Origin: Mycolicibacterium sphagni
GTDB lineage: Bacteria; Actinomycetota; Actinomycetes; Mycobacteriales; Mycobacteriaceae
NCBI RefSeq assembly: GCF_013337765.1
Contig: NZ_VBSB01000023.1
Location: 61,251 to 125,250 of the forward strand
Length of the DNA: 64,000 nt
Direction of reading: 5' to 3'
Below, piece by piece: positions 53,516 through 62,475 of this stretch. The stretch's first letter is position 1; each line of letters starts with the position of its first letter. The translations under genes were made by a program, and so were the position numbers. The notes under the pieces were generated by a model. That model was not told the DNA's origin. It was given only the letters and a program-made list of their open reading frames with translations, and did no database searches.

Positions 53516-53894
53516 CGCGCAGGGGGCGCCCCTGCGGGTCGCGCACCTTGTCGGTGAGGATCATGATCGCGTCGATGATGCCCCAGACGACAGCGCCGAT
53601 GCCGCAGGTGAGTAGCCCGACGACCAGCTGGATGACGCCCAGCTTGGTATCGCCGATGTAGATGCGGCCGATGCCGACGAGGCCGAACAGCCCGAGCAGC
53701 TGCAGCAGCCCGGCGATGACCTTCGACTTGTCCGACAGCGGTTCACCCGTGATGGGGTGCCGACCGAATGGCGCGGCAGGGTCGTAGCCTCCCGGGGGCG
53801 GATACTGCGGCGGCATCGGGTAATTCGGCGGAGGCGGGTACTGGCCGGGTGGCGGCGGTACGCCCTCGGTGCCTCCGAATTGCGGCTCGGTCAT
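53505..53894 (-). CDS. TM2-domain protein with Pro/Tyr-rich N-terminus
   Basis: 129-residue protein. Residues 1-45 are a Pro/Tyr/Gly-rich segment (PPPPGQYPPPPNYPMPPQ). The TM2 domain follows: SKVIAGLLQLLGLFGLVGIGRIYIGDTKLGVIQLVVGLLTCGIGAVVWGIIDAIMIL, given here only as the region from residue ~57 to 113, with the family's G-x-x-R-F/I-Y-x-G turn and the D in the second helix. A C-terminal KVRDPQGRPLRDG tail ends it. ATG at 53894; an in-frame ATG at 53906 is also possible. Confidence 0.82.
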   Translation of the reverse strand: MTEPQFGGTEGVPPPPGQYPPPPNYPMPPQYPPPGGYDPAAPFGRHPITGEPLSDKSKVIAGLLQLLGLFGLVGIGRIYIGDTKLGVIQLVVGLLTCGIGAVVWGIIDAIMILTDKVRDPQGRPLRDGT

Positions 53895-53924
53895 GCCAGA
53901 CAGCATGCCAGAGCGTGGCCGAAC

Positions 53925-55373
53925 CTAGAAGGGCGGCGTGTCGTCGTTGCTGTTGTGGGGTGCCGATCGGGCTGTGGTGGGTGTGCGGTCTGTGTGGTTG
54001 CGGGTGCGTTCGGTGGTGATGTGGTGGGCGCGGTTTTGTCGTCGGGTCGTTGATCGTCGGGGCATCATCACCGTGCGGGTGCCGCAGCGATGCGGTGGCG
54101 GTTGCACCGGTTGTGGCGGTGGGGCGGTGGGTGTCATGAGTGCGGGAAACAGCACGATGCTGCCGGGGGTCGTCACATAGGTGTCGCCGCCGGGAAGCCG
54201 CCAGATCACCGTGCCGTCGGGCAGCTGTTCGTCTGTCCAGCCCCAGAACGTTTTCAGGATGTGGTGATCACGGCACAAGCATTTGAGATTAGCGGCGTGC
54301 GTCGCCCCGTACGGCCACGGGATCGTGTGGTCGATATCGCAGACGGTGGCCGGTTTGTCACAGCCCGGCGCCCGGCAGGTCAGGTCGCGGGCCCGCACGA
54401 AATCAGCCAGCGCCCGCGAGGGGTGATAGCTCGGGTCCGGCGGCACCTCGATGGGAACGACGAGTGGGCGTTGGCGGGCCGTCGTCTTCAGCTCCGCCAA
54501 CAACTCCGGGGGAATCAGCTCTCCGGTATCGAGCAGATAGCCCGGCCTGGCGGCGGTGCCCGCGAGGGTCGCCTGGTCGGCCACCACGTGAATGACGACC
54601 GAGCCCGTCGGCTTTTCCGGTGCTGGACAATCAGCGTGACCGCACGTGCAGGCCAGCCGATCGACGCCAGCACCCAACGCGCCGAGTGCCGCCGAGCGCC
54701 GCTGACCAGCCGTGCGGGGATCGGCCTCACACACCGACGTCGCCATCGCGGTGAGCCGCTTCTTCACGAGCTCGGCGTCAGCAGCGCTCAGAACCGCCGT
54801 CATCTCCACGTGACCGTCGGAGTTCTCCCAGAACGTGACATCGCAGTCCTTGCCACGCTCCTGAATCCGACGCACCGCATCCGGGTCACGCTGGATCACG
54901 ACGTCGTCGATCTCGGTAGCCAGCTTGCGGCGGCTCATCGACGGCCAGCGCGCCACCACCGCCGCCAACTCCGCATCAACCCCGGCCATCGCCTCAGCGT
55001 CGGTGATCAGATGCGTGCGGAAGACGATCGTCTTGTAGAGCGGGAAGTCGATATCACCGGCTTCGAAGACGGCGGCCACCGCAGGGAGCCGCAACATCGC
55101 CAATGCATAGTTCATGTAGCTGTTGGCTTTACCCAAGCTCACCCGCTGCGCAGCGGCGACTTCAGCACCCACCGCAGCCCAGGTATCCACCGCCCAATCC
55201 TCACGCTCACCACGCTGGCGGCGACGCAGCTCGAAGATGTCGGCGATCACCCGCAACCGTTGCGCGGCAGCCCGATTCTCCAACCGCGACACATTAGTCA
55301 GCCGCTCGAACAGGCCAGACGACTCGTCGGTATCAGACGGCTCAAAATCCTCCGCAGGCCAATGATCGAACAT
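53925..55373 (-). CDS. 13E12-family DUF222/HNH protein
   Basis: 482-residue protein of the mycobacterial 13E12 repeat family. The N-terminal DUF222 helical domain covers residues ~20-220 (RLENRAAAQRLRVIADIFELRRRQ, GKANSYMNYALAMLRLPAVAAVF). The C-terminal HNH-like nuclease (340-400) has DLTCRAPGCDKPA, CDIDHTIPWPYGATHAANLKCLCRDHHILK and FWGWT. A CGHADC zinc-like motif is at ~238. The last ~65 residues are Thr/Arg/Pro-rich low-complexity sequence. These genes occur in many scattered copies in mycobacteria and are thought to be mobile or selfish; real nuclease activity has not been shown for most. It separates the TM2 and lgt genes. Confidence 0.9.
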   Translation of the reverse strand: MFDHWPAEDFEPSDTDESSGLFERLTNVSRLENRAAAQRLRVIADIFELRRRQRGEREDWAVDTWAAVGAEVAAAQRVSLGKANSYMNYALAMLRLPAVAAVFEAGDIDFPLYKTIVFRTHLITDAEAMAGVDAELAAVVARWPSMSRRKLATEIDDVVIQRDPDAVRRIQERGKDCDVTFWENSDGHVEMTAVLSAADAELVKKRLTAMATSVCEADPRTAGQRRSAALGALGAGVDRLACTCGHADCPAPEKPTGSVVIHVVADQATLAGTAARPGYLLDTGELIPPELLAELKTTARQRPLVVPIEVPPDPSYHPSRALADFVRARDLTCRAPGCDKPATVCDIDHTIPWPYGATHAANLKCLCRDHHILKTFWGWTDEQLPDGTVIWRLPGGDTYVTTPGSIVLFPALMTPTAPPPQPVQPPPHRCGTRTVMMPRRSTTRRQNRAHHITTERTRNHTDRTPTTARSAPHNSNDDTPPF

Positions 55374-55422
55374 GCGTTCGAGTATGCCACGACCCTACGA
55401 CAGTTTTCGGTTACAGCGGACT

Positions 55423-56862
55423 TCAGTCGCGATGGACTTCCACGCCCCAGAGGACGCGGCGGACGACGGCGCGGAACTCGCGGCGCTGGGCCGGCGGTGC
55501 AGCTGCGGCGACGGGCTCTGGTTCCGGTTCCGGCTCGGGTTCGGGCTCTGCCTCGGGCTCCGGTTCCGGCTCGGGTTCGGGCTCTGCCTCGGGCTCCGGT
55601 TCCGGCTCGGGTTCGGGCTCTGCCTCGGGCTCCGGCTCGGCTTCTGCCTCGGGCTCCGCCTCGGCTTCGGCCTCGGGCTCTGCTTCCGGCTCGGCTTCAG
55701 CGGTGGCCTCTGCCTCCGCCTCGGGCTCCGGCTCGGCCTCAGCTTCGGGCTCGGCTTCAGCGGTGGCCTCTGCCTCCGCCTCGGGCTCCGGCTCGGCCTC
55801 GACTTCGGGCTCGGCTTCAGCCTCGAGCTCCGCGCCGGCCTCCTCGACGTCGCCGACAGCGGCGGCGTCTTCGGGGTCATGTTCGGCGGCCACGCTCACG
55901 GCGGCGGCAATACCACCTCCGGTGGCGACGGCCACCAGATCCTCGGCCATCTTCTCGGCAGGCGATTCCTCATCGGGTCCAGAACCGTCGGCCTGCTTAC
56001 CGGCCAGCGTGGCGGGATCCTCGCGCCCCTTGGGCGCAAGGAGGATGTACACGATCGCGCCGATGAACACGAACACCGACGTGAACGAGTTCACCCGAAT
56101 GCCCGCGATATGACTGGCGGTGTCGTCGCGCAACAACTCCACCCAGAACCGGCCGACGCAGTACGCCGCCACATACGCCGCGAACAAGCGACCGTGACCG
56201 ATCTTGAACCGTCTGTCGAGCCAGATCAGGAAGAAGAACACCGCGAGGTTCCACAACAGCTCGTACAGGAACGTCGGCTGCACCACATAAGCGACCTGCC
56301 CCGTCGACACCCCGTCGAGGGAATGCACATCGACCATTCCGGACGAGTCGCGCCGGTAGAAGATCTCCAACCCCCACGGCAACGTCGTCTCGCGGCCGTA
56401 CAGCTCCTGGTTGAAATAGTTGCCGAGCCGGCCGATCGCCTGCGCCAGGATGATGCCCGGCGCGATGGCGTCACCGAATGCCGGCAGCGGAATCCCCCTG
56501 CGCCGGCAGGCAATCCAGGCCCCGACACCACCAAGCGCAACCGCGCCCCAGATACCGAGGCCGCCATCCCAGATTCGCAGCGCTGCGCCGATACCGGCAC
56601 CGCCCTCGGCGAAATACGTTCTCCAGTCGGTCATCAGGTGGTAGAGCCGGCCACCGATCAGACCGAACGGCACCGCCCACAACGCGATGTCGTAGATGAC
56701 CCCACGCTCGCCGCCGCGTGCCACCCACCGGCGGTCACCGATGACCAGCGCGGCGATGATGCCCGCGATGATGCACAGCGCGTAGGCCCGAATCGGGACC
56801 GGACCCAAATGCCACACACCTTGCGGCGGACTCGGGAAATAAGCCAAGACGGTTGTCGTCAC
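55423..56862 (-). CDS. lgt: Prolipoprotein diacylglyceryl transferase with Glu/Pro/Ala tail
   Basis: 479-residue enzyme that moves diacylglycerol from phosphatidylglycerol to the lipobox Cys of preprolipoproteins. Residues ~1-290 form the membrane core, with conserved VPIRAYALCIIAG, GGRLYHLM, AIGRLGNYFNQELYG, the essential Arg/Glu region and FWVELLRDD. Residues ~340-460 are a Glu/Pro/Ala repeat tail built from 36-bp and 60-bp DNA repeats, then a basic end, RREFRAVVRRVLWGVEVHRD. E. coli Lgt is ~290 residues, so the tail is an addition; long acidic tails are known in mycobacterial Lgt. GTG at 56862 overlaps the trpA stop by 4 bp. Confidence 0.93.
   Translation of the reverse strand: MTTTVLAYFPSPPQGVWHLGPVPIRAYALCIIAGIIAALVIGDRRWVARGGERGVIYDIALWAVPFGLIGGRLYHLMTDWRTYFAEGGAGIGAALRIWDGGLGIWGAVALGGVGAWIACRRRGIPLPAFGDAIAPGIILAQAIGRLGNYFNQELYGRETTLPWGLEIFYRRDSSGMVDVHSLDGVSTGQVAYVVQPTFLYELLWNLAVFFFLIWLDRRFKIGHGRLFAAYVAAYCVGRFWVELLRDDTASHIAGIRVNSFTSVFVFIGAIVYILLAPKGREDPATLAGKQADGSGPDEESPAEKMAEDLVAVATGGGIAAAVSVAAEHDPEDAAAVGDVEEAGAELEAEAEPEVEAEPEPEAEAEATAEAEPEAEAEPEPEAEAEATAEAEPEAEPEAEAEAEPEAEAEPEPEAEPEPEPEPEPEAEPEPEPEPEPEAEPEPEPEPEPEPVAAAAPPAQRREFRAVVRRVLWGVEVHRD
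55525..55632. repeat. Three tandem copies of a 36-bp repeat in lgt
   Basis: Three perfect copies (55525-55560, 55561-55596, 55597-55632) of a 36-bp unit encode twelve-residue EAEPEPEPEPEP-type blocks in the Lgt tail. Perfect identity points to recent duplication by slippage. Confidence 0.9.
55681..55820. repeat. 60-bp tandem repeat in lgt
   Basis: Two 60-bp copies (55681-55740 and 55741-55800) differ at only two bases; the first 20 bp of a third copy continue to 55820. They encode EAEAEATAEAEPEAEAEPEP-type sequence. Confidence 0.9.
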
Positions 56863-57671
56863 GAGGCAGGCACCTTCTGTCGCACACCCACAGCAAGCTC
56901 TTCGGTCAGCGTCCGCACCGCCGCCAACCCGTCGGTCAGGGCCGACACTAACGCCGAACCCACGATCACGCCGTCCGCGAACGCCGCGATCTCGGCGGCC
57001 TGCTCACGCGAGCGCACACCAAGCCCGACCCCCACCGGGATGTCCGAGATCGCCTTGACTCGCCCCACGAGCTCCGGCGCCGCACTGGACACCACGTCGC
57101 GCGCGCCCGTCACACCCATGGTCGACGCCGCGTAGACGAACCCGCGCGAGGCTTGCACCGTCTTGGCCAACCGCTCCGGGGTCGACGACGGCGCCACCAG
57201 GAAGATCCGGTCCAAGTCGTGGGCTTCGGAGGCGGCCAGCCATTCGTCGGCCTCATCGGGAATGAGGTCCGGGGTGACCATGCCCAGTCCCCCGGCCGCC
57301 GCGAGATCACGCGACCAGGCGTCAATCCCGTAGTGCAGCACAAGATTCCAGTACGTCATGACGACGGCGTTGCCGCCCGCGGAACTGATGGCCTCCACCG
57401 CACGCAGCGTGTCGCGAACGCGAACACCACCCTGCAGCGCAGCCTCTGTCGCGGTCGCGATCACCGGGCCGTCCATGCCGGGATCGGAATACGGAACACC
57501 GACTTCGATGATGTCGCAACCGGATTCAACCAGCGCGACCATCGCGTCGATCGACACGTCGACGGCGGGATAGCCGGTCGGCAGATAACCGATCAGGGCA
57601 GCCCGGCCCTCGTTGTGGCATGCCGCAAAAATCGAACCCAGCCGACCCGACTGGCTGTGCTGAGCCGTCAT
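56859..57671 (-). CDS. trpA: Tryptophan synthase alpha chain
   Basis: 270-residue subunit that splits indole-3-glycerol phosphate to indole and glyceraldehyde-3-phosphate. Catalytic E56 (DIIEVGVPYSDP) and D67 (GMDGPVI) match E. coli E49 and D60. The phosphate loop is GVGLGVRSREQAAEI. ATG at 57671 overlaps the trpB stop by 4 bp; the frame extends upstream to 57710 inside trpB and is not used. Followed by lgt with a 4-bp overlap. Confidence 0.97.
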   Translation of the reverse strand: MTAQHSQSGRLGSIFAACHNEGRAALIGYLPTGYPAVDVSIDAMVALVESGCDIIEVGVPYSDPGMDGPVIATATEAALQGGVRVRDTLRAVEAISSAGGNAVVMTYWNLVLHYGIDAWSRDLAAAGGLGMVTPDLIPDEADEWLAASEAHDLDRIFLVAPSSTPERLAKTVQASRGFVYAASTMGVTGARDVVSSAAPELVGRVKAISDIPVGVGLGVRSREQAAEIAAFADGVIVGSALVSALTDGLAAVRTLTEELAVGVRQKVPAS

Positions 57672-58939
57672 GAGGCTCCCGGGCCGGACGTGTCCAACAG
57701 CCCGAACCACTTGGCCGCCGTCTCGACGTCCTTGTCACCGCGGCCGGACAGGTTGACCAGGATGACCGCACCGGGACCCAGCTCGGCTGCCAGTTTCACG
57801 GCCCCGGCCACCGCGTGTGCGGATTCGATGGCCGGGATGATGCCCTCGAGACGGCATAGCAGCCGGAACGCGTCCATGGCCTCGGTGTCGGTGATCGGCC
57901 GGTACTCGGTGCGCCCCAGATCCTTCAGGAACGCATGCTCGGGGCCTACTCCCGGATAATCCAGCCCGGCCGAGATCGAGTGCGACTCGATCGTCTGGCC
58001 GTCCTCGTCCTGCAACAGGTATGAGTACGAACCCTGAAACGCTCCTGGCGTTCCGCCCGCGAAAGTGGCTGCATGCCTGCCGGTTTCGACCCCGTCGCCA
58101 GCCGCCTCGAAGCCAACCAGGCGTACAGCGGCGTCTTCGATGAAAGGGTGGAAGATACCGATCGCGTTCGAGCCGCCACCCACACAGGCGGCCACCACGT
58201 CGGGCAACCGGCCGGCCTGGGCCAATATCTGTACACGCGCCTCGAACCCGATGATCCGCTGGAAGTCGCGCACCATTGTCGGGAACGGGTGCGGCCCGGC
58301 AGCGGTCCCAAAGCAGTAGTAGGTGTTGTCGGCGTTGGTGACCCAGTCGCGGAAGGCGTCGTTGATGGCGTCCTTCAGGGTCTTGGACCCGGACTCCACC
58401 GACACCACCTCGGCGCCCAGCAGCCGCATCCGCGCCACATTCAGCGCTTGGCGCGCGGTGTCCACCGCACCCATGTAGATCACGCACTCCAGACCGAGCA
58501 GCGCGCACGCCGTCGCGGTCGCCACACCATGCTGGCCGGCACCGGTCTCGGCGATCACCCGGGTCTTGCCCATCTGCTTGGCCAGCAGCGCCTGACCCAG
58601 CACATTGTTGATCTTGTGCGATCCGGTGTGGTTCAGGTCTTCGCGTTTGAGGAACACCCGCACCCCACCGAGGTGCTCGCCGAGCCGGACCGCCTCGTAG
58701 AGCGGTGACGGGCGCCCGGCGTAGTGGGTCTGCAGGTTGTCGAGCCGATCCAGGAATTCCTGGTCGGTTCGCGCCTTTTCGTACGCGGCCGTCACCTCTT
58801 CGATGACGGCCATCAGCGCCTCGGGGACATACCGGCCGCCGAAGACACCGAAGTGCCCGCGGGCGTCGGGATCATGCGCCGTCGGCTCGGCGACAGCCGC
58901 ACTCATGCGCGGCACGTTCGGGGTGGAGGTGTCAGCCAC
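57668..58939 (-). CDS. trpB: Tryptophan synthase beta chain
   Basis: 423-residue PLP enzyme that joins indole and serine to form Trp. PLP Lys is K109 in NHTGSHKINN; the Gly-rich phosphate cup is CVGGGSNAIG. The mycobacterial N-terminal stretch TSTPNVPRMSAAVAEPTAHD supports the GTG at 58939. It lies 3 nt after the trpC stop, and its TGA overlaps the trpA ATG. Confidence 0.97.
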   Translation of the reverse strand: MADTSTPNVPRMSAAVAEPTAHDPDARGHFGVFGGRYVPEALMAVIEEVTAAYEKARTDQEFLDRLDNLQTHYAGRPSPLYEAVRLGEHLGGVRVFLKREDLNHTGSHKINNVLGQALLAKQMGKTRVIAETGAGQHGVATATACALLGLECVIYMGAVDTARQALNVARMRLLGAEVVSVESGSKTLKDAINDAFRDWVTNADNTYYCFGTAAGPHPFPTMVRDFQRIIGFEARVQILAQAGRLPDVVAACVGGGSNAIGIFHPFIEDAAVRLVGFEAAGDGVETGRHAATFAGGTPGAFQGSYSYLLQDEDGQTIESHSISAGLDYPGVGPEHAFLKDLGRTEYRPITDTEAMDAFRLLCRLEGIIPAIESAHAVAGAVKLAAELGPGAVILVNLSGRGDKDVETAAKWFGLLDTSGPGAS

Positions 58940-58942
58940 GAC

Positions 58943-59761
58943 TCAGCGAGCGGGTTTCGGGCAGGAGGGGTGAGCTCCGGCGGTCACCAGATCAGCGACG
59001 GCGCTACGAGGATCGCCACTGGTCACCAGACCTTCACCGACCAGCACGGCGTCCGCCCCGGCGCCGGCGTAGGCCAGCAGGTCGCCGGTTCCGCGAATTC
59101 CCGATTCGGCGACCCGGATCGTGTCGGACGGCAGCCCCGGTGCGATCCGCGCGAAGCAGTCCCGGTCGACCTCCAGCGTCTTGAGGTTGCGCGCGTTCAC
59201 ACCGATCACCTTGGCGCCGGCCTGCAGCGCCCGGTCGGCCTCTTCCTCCGTGTGCACCTCGACCAGCGCGGTCATCCCCAGCGACTCGGTGCGCTCCAGC
59301 AGTGACTCCAGGGCCGGTTGCTCGAGGGCCGCGACGATCAGCAGGAGCATGTCCGCGCCGTGCGCCCTGGCTTCATGGATCTGGTAGGGCCGGACGATAA
59401 AGTCCTTGCGCAGCACCGGAATTCGGACAGCGGCACGCACCGCGTCCAAGTCAGCCAGCGAGCCGTTGAAGCGACGCTCCTCGGTCAGCACGCTGATCAC
59501 CCGGGCTCCGCCGCTCTCGTAGGCGCGGGCCAATTCGGCGGGATCGGCGATATTGGCGAGTTCGCCACGGGAAGGGCTGGCGCGCTTCACTTCGGCGATG
59601 ACGGCGATGCCCGGAGCGCGCAGTGCGGCCAGTACGTTCAGCGGCGCAGGAGCAGCCTCGGCGGCTGCCTTGACCTCGGCCAGCGGAACGATCGCCTCAC
59701 GGGCGGCAACGTCTTCGCGTACTCCCTCGATGATGGAGTCGAGCACGGTTGCCGAACTCAT
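58943..59761 (-). CDS. trpC: Indole-3-glycerol phosphate synthase
   Basis: 272-residue TIM-barrel enzyme closing the indole ring. Motifs: IAEVKRASPSRGEL (catalytic Lys and phosphate loop), VLTEERRFNGSLADL, PVLRKDFIVRPYQI (catalytic Lys), VIGVNARNLKTLEVD, and VAESGIRGTGD. It is monofunctional, with no fused TrpF. ATG at 59761 (MSSATVLDSIIEGVRED) is the family start; the upstream frame lies across the spacer. Confidence 0.97.
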   Translation of the reverse strand: MSSATVLDSIIEGVREDVAAREAIVPLAEVKAAAEAAPAPLNVLAALRAPGIAVIAEVKRASPSRGELANIADPAELARAYESGGARVISVLTEERRFNGSLADLDAVRAAVRIPVLRKDFIVRPYQIHEARAHGADMLLLIVAALEQPALESLLERTESLGMTALVEVHTEEEADRALQAGAKVIGVNARNLKTLEVDRDCFARIAPGLPSDTIRVAESGIRGTGDLLAYAGAGADAVLVGEGLVTSGDPRSAVADLVTAGAHPSCPKPAR

Positions 59762-59840
59762 GCGAACTTCGATCCCTTCTAGCGCCCTGACGATCTCGCT
59801 CATGTCCTTGGAAGGGTAGTCGTAGTACGCCGCGCATTCG

Positions 59841-60440
59841 TCACCGACCCTTGGTGTCGGGGCGTCGTTCGGTGGGATCGACGCCCTCGTCAAGGGCATC
59901 CCACATGCCCCGCTCCGAGATCGCCGGGTCGGCGTCCTCGCTGCGCGCGGCGCTGCGGCGGGCCGCAGGCGCGGCATATTTGGCCGTGGCGCCGCGCCCC
60001 GAGCCCGCCGAGCGCATCAGCAGCACGGCGGCGACCAGCGCACACACCGCCGCGGCGACGGTCAGTCCGGCACCGACGTAGTGCCTGCTGCTGGCCACCA
60101 GCGACGCGACCGGGAGCTGGGCCAGGTCGGCGGCCCGCGGGCCGACGTCCGGCGTGACGATCAGACTGACGCCGAGGTACCCCAGCAGCAGCGTGACCAC
60201 GGCGACCAGCACGGCGACCGCCCGCAGGCCCCAGCCCCGCACGGCCAGTCCGGCCACCGCCGCCGCGAGCAGCAGCACAGCCAGCGGCAGTAGTGCGTTG
60301 GACCAGCTGGCACCGGTCAGATCGATGGTCTTGGGCTGACCAAGGCCGTCGAACGACGTCACCGAGACCCACACCAGCCGAGAGCCCGCCCACAGCAACA
60401 GCGCGGAGACAACCAGCAGCAGCTGCCCGATGCGAATCAC
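59841..60440 (-). CDS. Trp-operon-associated membrane protein (TIGR02234/Rv1610-like)
   Basis: 199-residue membrane protein with four helices (IGQLLLVVSALLLWAGSRLVWVSV, ALLPLAVLLLAAAVAGLAV, AVAVLVAVVTLLLGYLGV and AGLTVAAAVCALVAAVLLM) and a charged C-terminal tail ending VDPTERRPDTKGR. It matches the actinobacterial Trp_oprn_chp family found between trpE and trpC. GTG at 60440 overlaps the trpE TGA by 4 bp. Function unknown; a transport or regulatory role in Trp synthesis is possible. Confidence 0.85.
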   Translation of the reverse strand: MIRIGQLLLVVSALLLWAGSRLVWVSVTSFDGLGQPKTIDLTGASWSNALLPLAVLLLAAAVAGLAVRGWGLRAVAVLVAVVTLLLGYLGVSLIVTPDVGPRAADLAQLPVASLVASSRHYVGAGLTVAAAVCALVAAVLLMRSAGSGRGATAKYAAPAARRSAARSEDADPAISERGMWDALDEGVDPTERRPDTKGR

Positions 60441-61957
60441 GGGGCGCCGAGGGTTTCCGCGGCCGCGATCGCGCTGAGCACCGCCTTGGCCTTGTTGGTC
60501 GCCTCGGTGTACTCGTATGGACCGTTGGAGTCGGCCACCACCCCACCGCCGGCCTGCACGTAGGCGGTGCCCTTGCTCATCAGGGCGGTGCGGATCGCGA
60601 TCGCGAAGTCGGCATTGCCTGCGAAGTCCAGATAGCCGACGACGCCGCCGTAGAGGCCACGGCGGGTCTTCTCCACCTCTTCGATGAGTTCCATCGCGCG
60701 CACCTTCGGCGCACCGGTCAACGTGCCGGCCGGAAAGCACGCCGTGACGGCGTCCAGCGCGGTGCGGCCGCCGGCCAGCAGTCCGGTGACCGTCGACACC
60801 AGATGCATGACGTGGCTGTAGCGCTCGATGTGGCTGTAGTCCTCGACCCGGACGGTGCCCGGCACGCATACCCGCCCCAGGTCGTTGCGGCCGAGGTCGA
60901 CCAGCATCAGATGCTCGGCACGTTCCTTCTCGTCGGCCAGCAGCTCCTTTTCCAGCAGCTGGTCTTCCTCTTCGGTCTGACCGCGCCACCGGGTTCCGGC
61001 GATCGGATGGGTTGTGGCCCAGCCGTCCTTGACCGTCACCAACGCCTCAGGGCTGGAACCGACGATCGAAAACGCCGTTCCCCCAGCCTCATCCGGGATG
61101 TGCAGCAGATACATATAGGGGCTGGGGTTGGTGACCCGCAGCATCCGGTAGACGTCGATCGGGTCGACGGCGGTATCCACCTCGAAGCGCTGGGACGGCA
61201 CCACCTGGAAGGCCTCACCGGCCTCGATCTCCTTGACCAGCCGCTCGACGATCGCGCTGTACTCCTCGGGAGTGCGCTGCGAGCGGGGCTGGGGCTGGGG
61301 CCGGGAGAACGTCGCCACGCTCGACGACAGCGGCTGGCCCAGCGCCTCGGTCATCACGTCGAGGCGGGCGACTGCGTCGTCGTAGGCCCAGTCGACGCGT
61401 TCGTCAGTGCCGTTCCAGTTCACCGCGTTGGCGATCAGGGTGATGGTGCCCTCGTGATGGTCGACGGCGGCCAGATCGGTGGCCAACAGCAGCAGCATGT
61501 CGGGCAGGCCGAGGTCGTCGGCGGCCAGCTGCGGCAGCCGCTCCAGGCGCCGGACGAAGTCGTAGGCGAAGAACCCGACCATGCCACCCGACAGCGGCGG
61601 CATGCCGGCGAGCGGGCCCGTGGACAGCAGTGCCATCGTCTGGTGCAGCGCCGCCAGCGGGTCGCCGCCGGTCGGGGCGTCCTGTGGGGTGGCGCCGAGC
61701 CAGACCGCTTCCCCGTCGCGGACGGTCAGCGCCGACGGCGCGCCTGCCCCGATGAACGACCAGCGCGACCACGAGCGCCCGTTCTCGGCGGATTCGAGCA
61801 GGAACGTTCCGGGCCGGTTGGCAGCCAATTTCCGGTACGCCGACAACGGTGTCTCGCTGTCCGCGAGCACCTTGCGGGTCACCGGCACCACGCGGTGTTC
61901 GGCGGCGAGCGCACGGAACTCCTCGCGTGTGGTGGTGGCGGCGAGGTTGGATTGCAC
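60437..61957 (-). CDS. trpE: Anthranilate synthase component I
   Basis: 506-residue enzyme making anthranilate from chorismate, with ammonia from a separate TrpG. The tryptophan-sensing LLES motif is at residues ~53-56 and NPSPYMYLLH at ~290. Catalytic segments are PIAGTRWRG, EKERAEHLMLVDLGRNDLGRV, YSHVMHLVS, FPAGTLTGAPKVRAMELI and YAQAGGG-like YVQAGGGVVADS. ATG at 61957. First gene of trpE-Rv1610-like-trpC-trpB-trpA(-lgt). Only 53 bp separate it from divergent bcp, so no Trp-rich leader peptide can be fitted. trpD and trpG are not in the window. Confidence 0.97.
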   Translation of the reverse strand: MQSNLAATTTREEFRALAAEHRVVPVTRKVLADSETPLSAYRKLAANRPGTFLLESAENGRSWSRWSFIGAGAPSALTVRDGEAVWLGATPQDAPTGGDPLAALHQTMALLSTGPLAGMPPLSGGMVGFFAYDFVRRLERLPQLAADDLGLPDMLLLLATDLAAVDHHEGTITLIANAVNWNGTDERVDWAYDDAVARLDVMTEALGQPLSSSVATFSRPQPQPRSQRTPEEYSAIVERLVKEIEAGEAFQVVPSQRFEVDTAVDPIDVYRMLRVTNPSPYMYLLHIPDEAGGTAFSIVGSSPEALVTVKDGWATTHPIAGTRWRGQTEEEDQLLEKELLADEKERAEHLMLVDLGRNDLGRVCVPGTVRVEDYSHIERYSHVMHLVSTVTGLLAGGRTALDAVTACFPAGTLTGAPKVRAMELIEEVEKTRRGLYGGVVGYLDFAGNADFAIAIRTALMSKGTAYVQAGGGVVADSNGPYEYTEATNKAKAVLSAIAAAETLGAP

Positions 61958-62010
61958 GGATACATCCTCCCAGACCCGCTGGCCTGGTTTGACCGGCGTA
62001 GCCTGCTCCC

Positions 62011-62466
62011 ATGAAACGTGGAGACCGGGTTGCGGACTTCGAACTGCCGGATCAGACCGGCGCCGTGCGCTCGCTGACGAGCCTGCTGGCCGATGGGCCG
62101 ATCGTCCTGTTCTTCTATCCCGCCGCGATGACCCCCGGCTGCACCAAGGAAGCCTGTCATTTCCGCGACCTGGGCTCCGAGTTCGCCACGTTGGGTGCCA
62201 GCCGCGTTGGCATCAGCACCGACGCGGTCGAGAAGCAGGCCCGGTTCGCCGACTCGCAGAATTTCGACTACCCGCTGCTGTCCGACGCCGACGGTGCGAT
62301 CGCCACGGCCTTCGGCGTCAAGCGCGGACTGCTGGGCAAGCTCATCCCGGTCAAGCGCACGACGTTCGTGATCGACACCGACCGCACCGTGCTGGAAGTC
62401 ATTTCCAGCGAGGTCAATATGGACGCCCACGCGGACAAGGCGCTCGAGGTCCTTAAATCCCGTTGA
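62011..62466 (+). CDS. bcp: Peroxiredoxin, Bcp/PrxQ type
   Basis: 151-residue thiol peroxidase that reduces peroxides with thioredoxin as reductant. Peroxidatic C44 and resolving C49 occur in PAAMTPGCTKEAC, the PrxQ spacing. Other blocks: VLFFYP, GISTDAVEKQARFA and VKRTTFVIDTD. Counterpart of Rv1608c (bcpB). ATG at 62011, divergent from trpE. Confidence 0.95.
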   Translation: MKRGDRVADFELPDQTGAVRSLTSLLADGPIVLFFYPAAMTPGCTKEACHFRDLGSEFATLGASRVGISTDAVEKQARFADSQNFDYPLLSDADGAIATAFGVKRGLLGKLIPVKRTTFVIDTDRTVLEVISSEVNMDAHADKALEVLKSR

Positions 62467-62475
62467 CCTGACACC

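Noticed and set aside
55525..55820. CRISPR-like array
   Set aside because: The 36-bp and 60-bp units abut directly without unique spacers, keep the lgt frame, and encode low-complexity protein.
54090..56066. Plus-strand frame opposite the 13E12 gene and lgt
   Set aside because: Its repetitive Pro/Arg/Ala section is only the complement of the lgt repeat; no other coding signs.
61958..62010. Trp leader peptide/attenuator before trpE
   Set aside because: Only 53 bp separate the divergent trpE and bcp starts, with no run of Trp codons and no competing hairpins.
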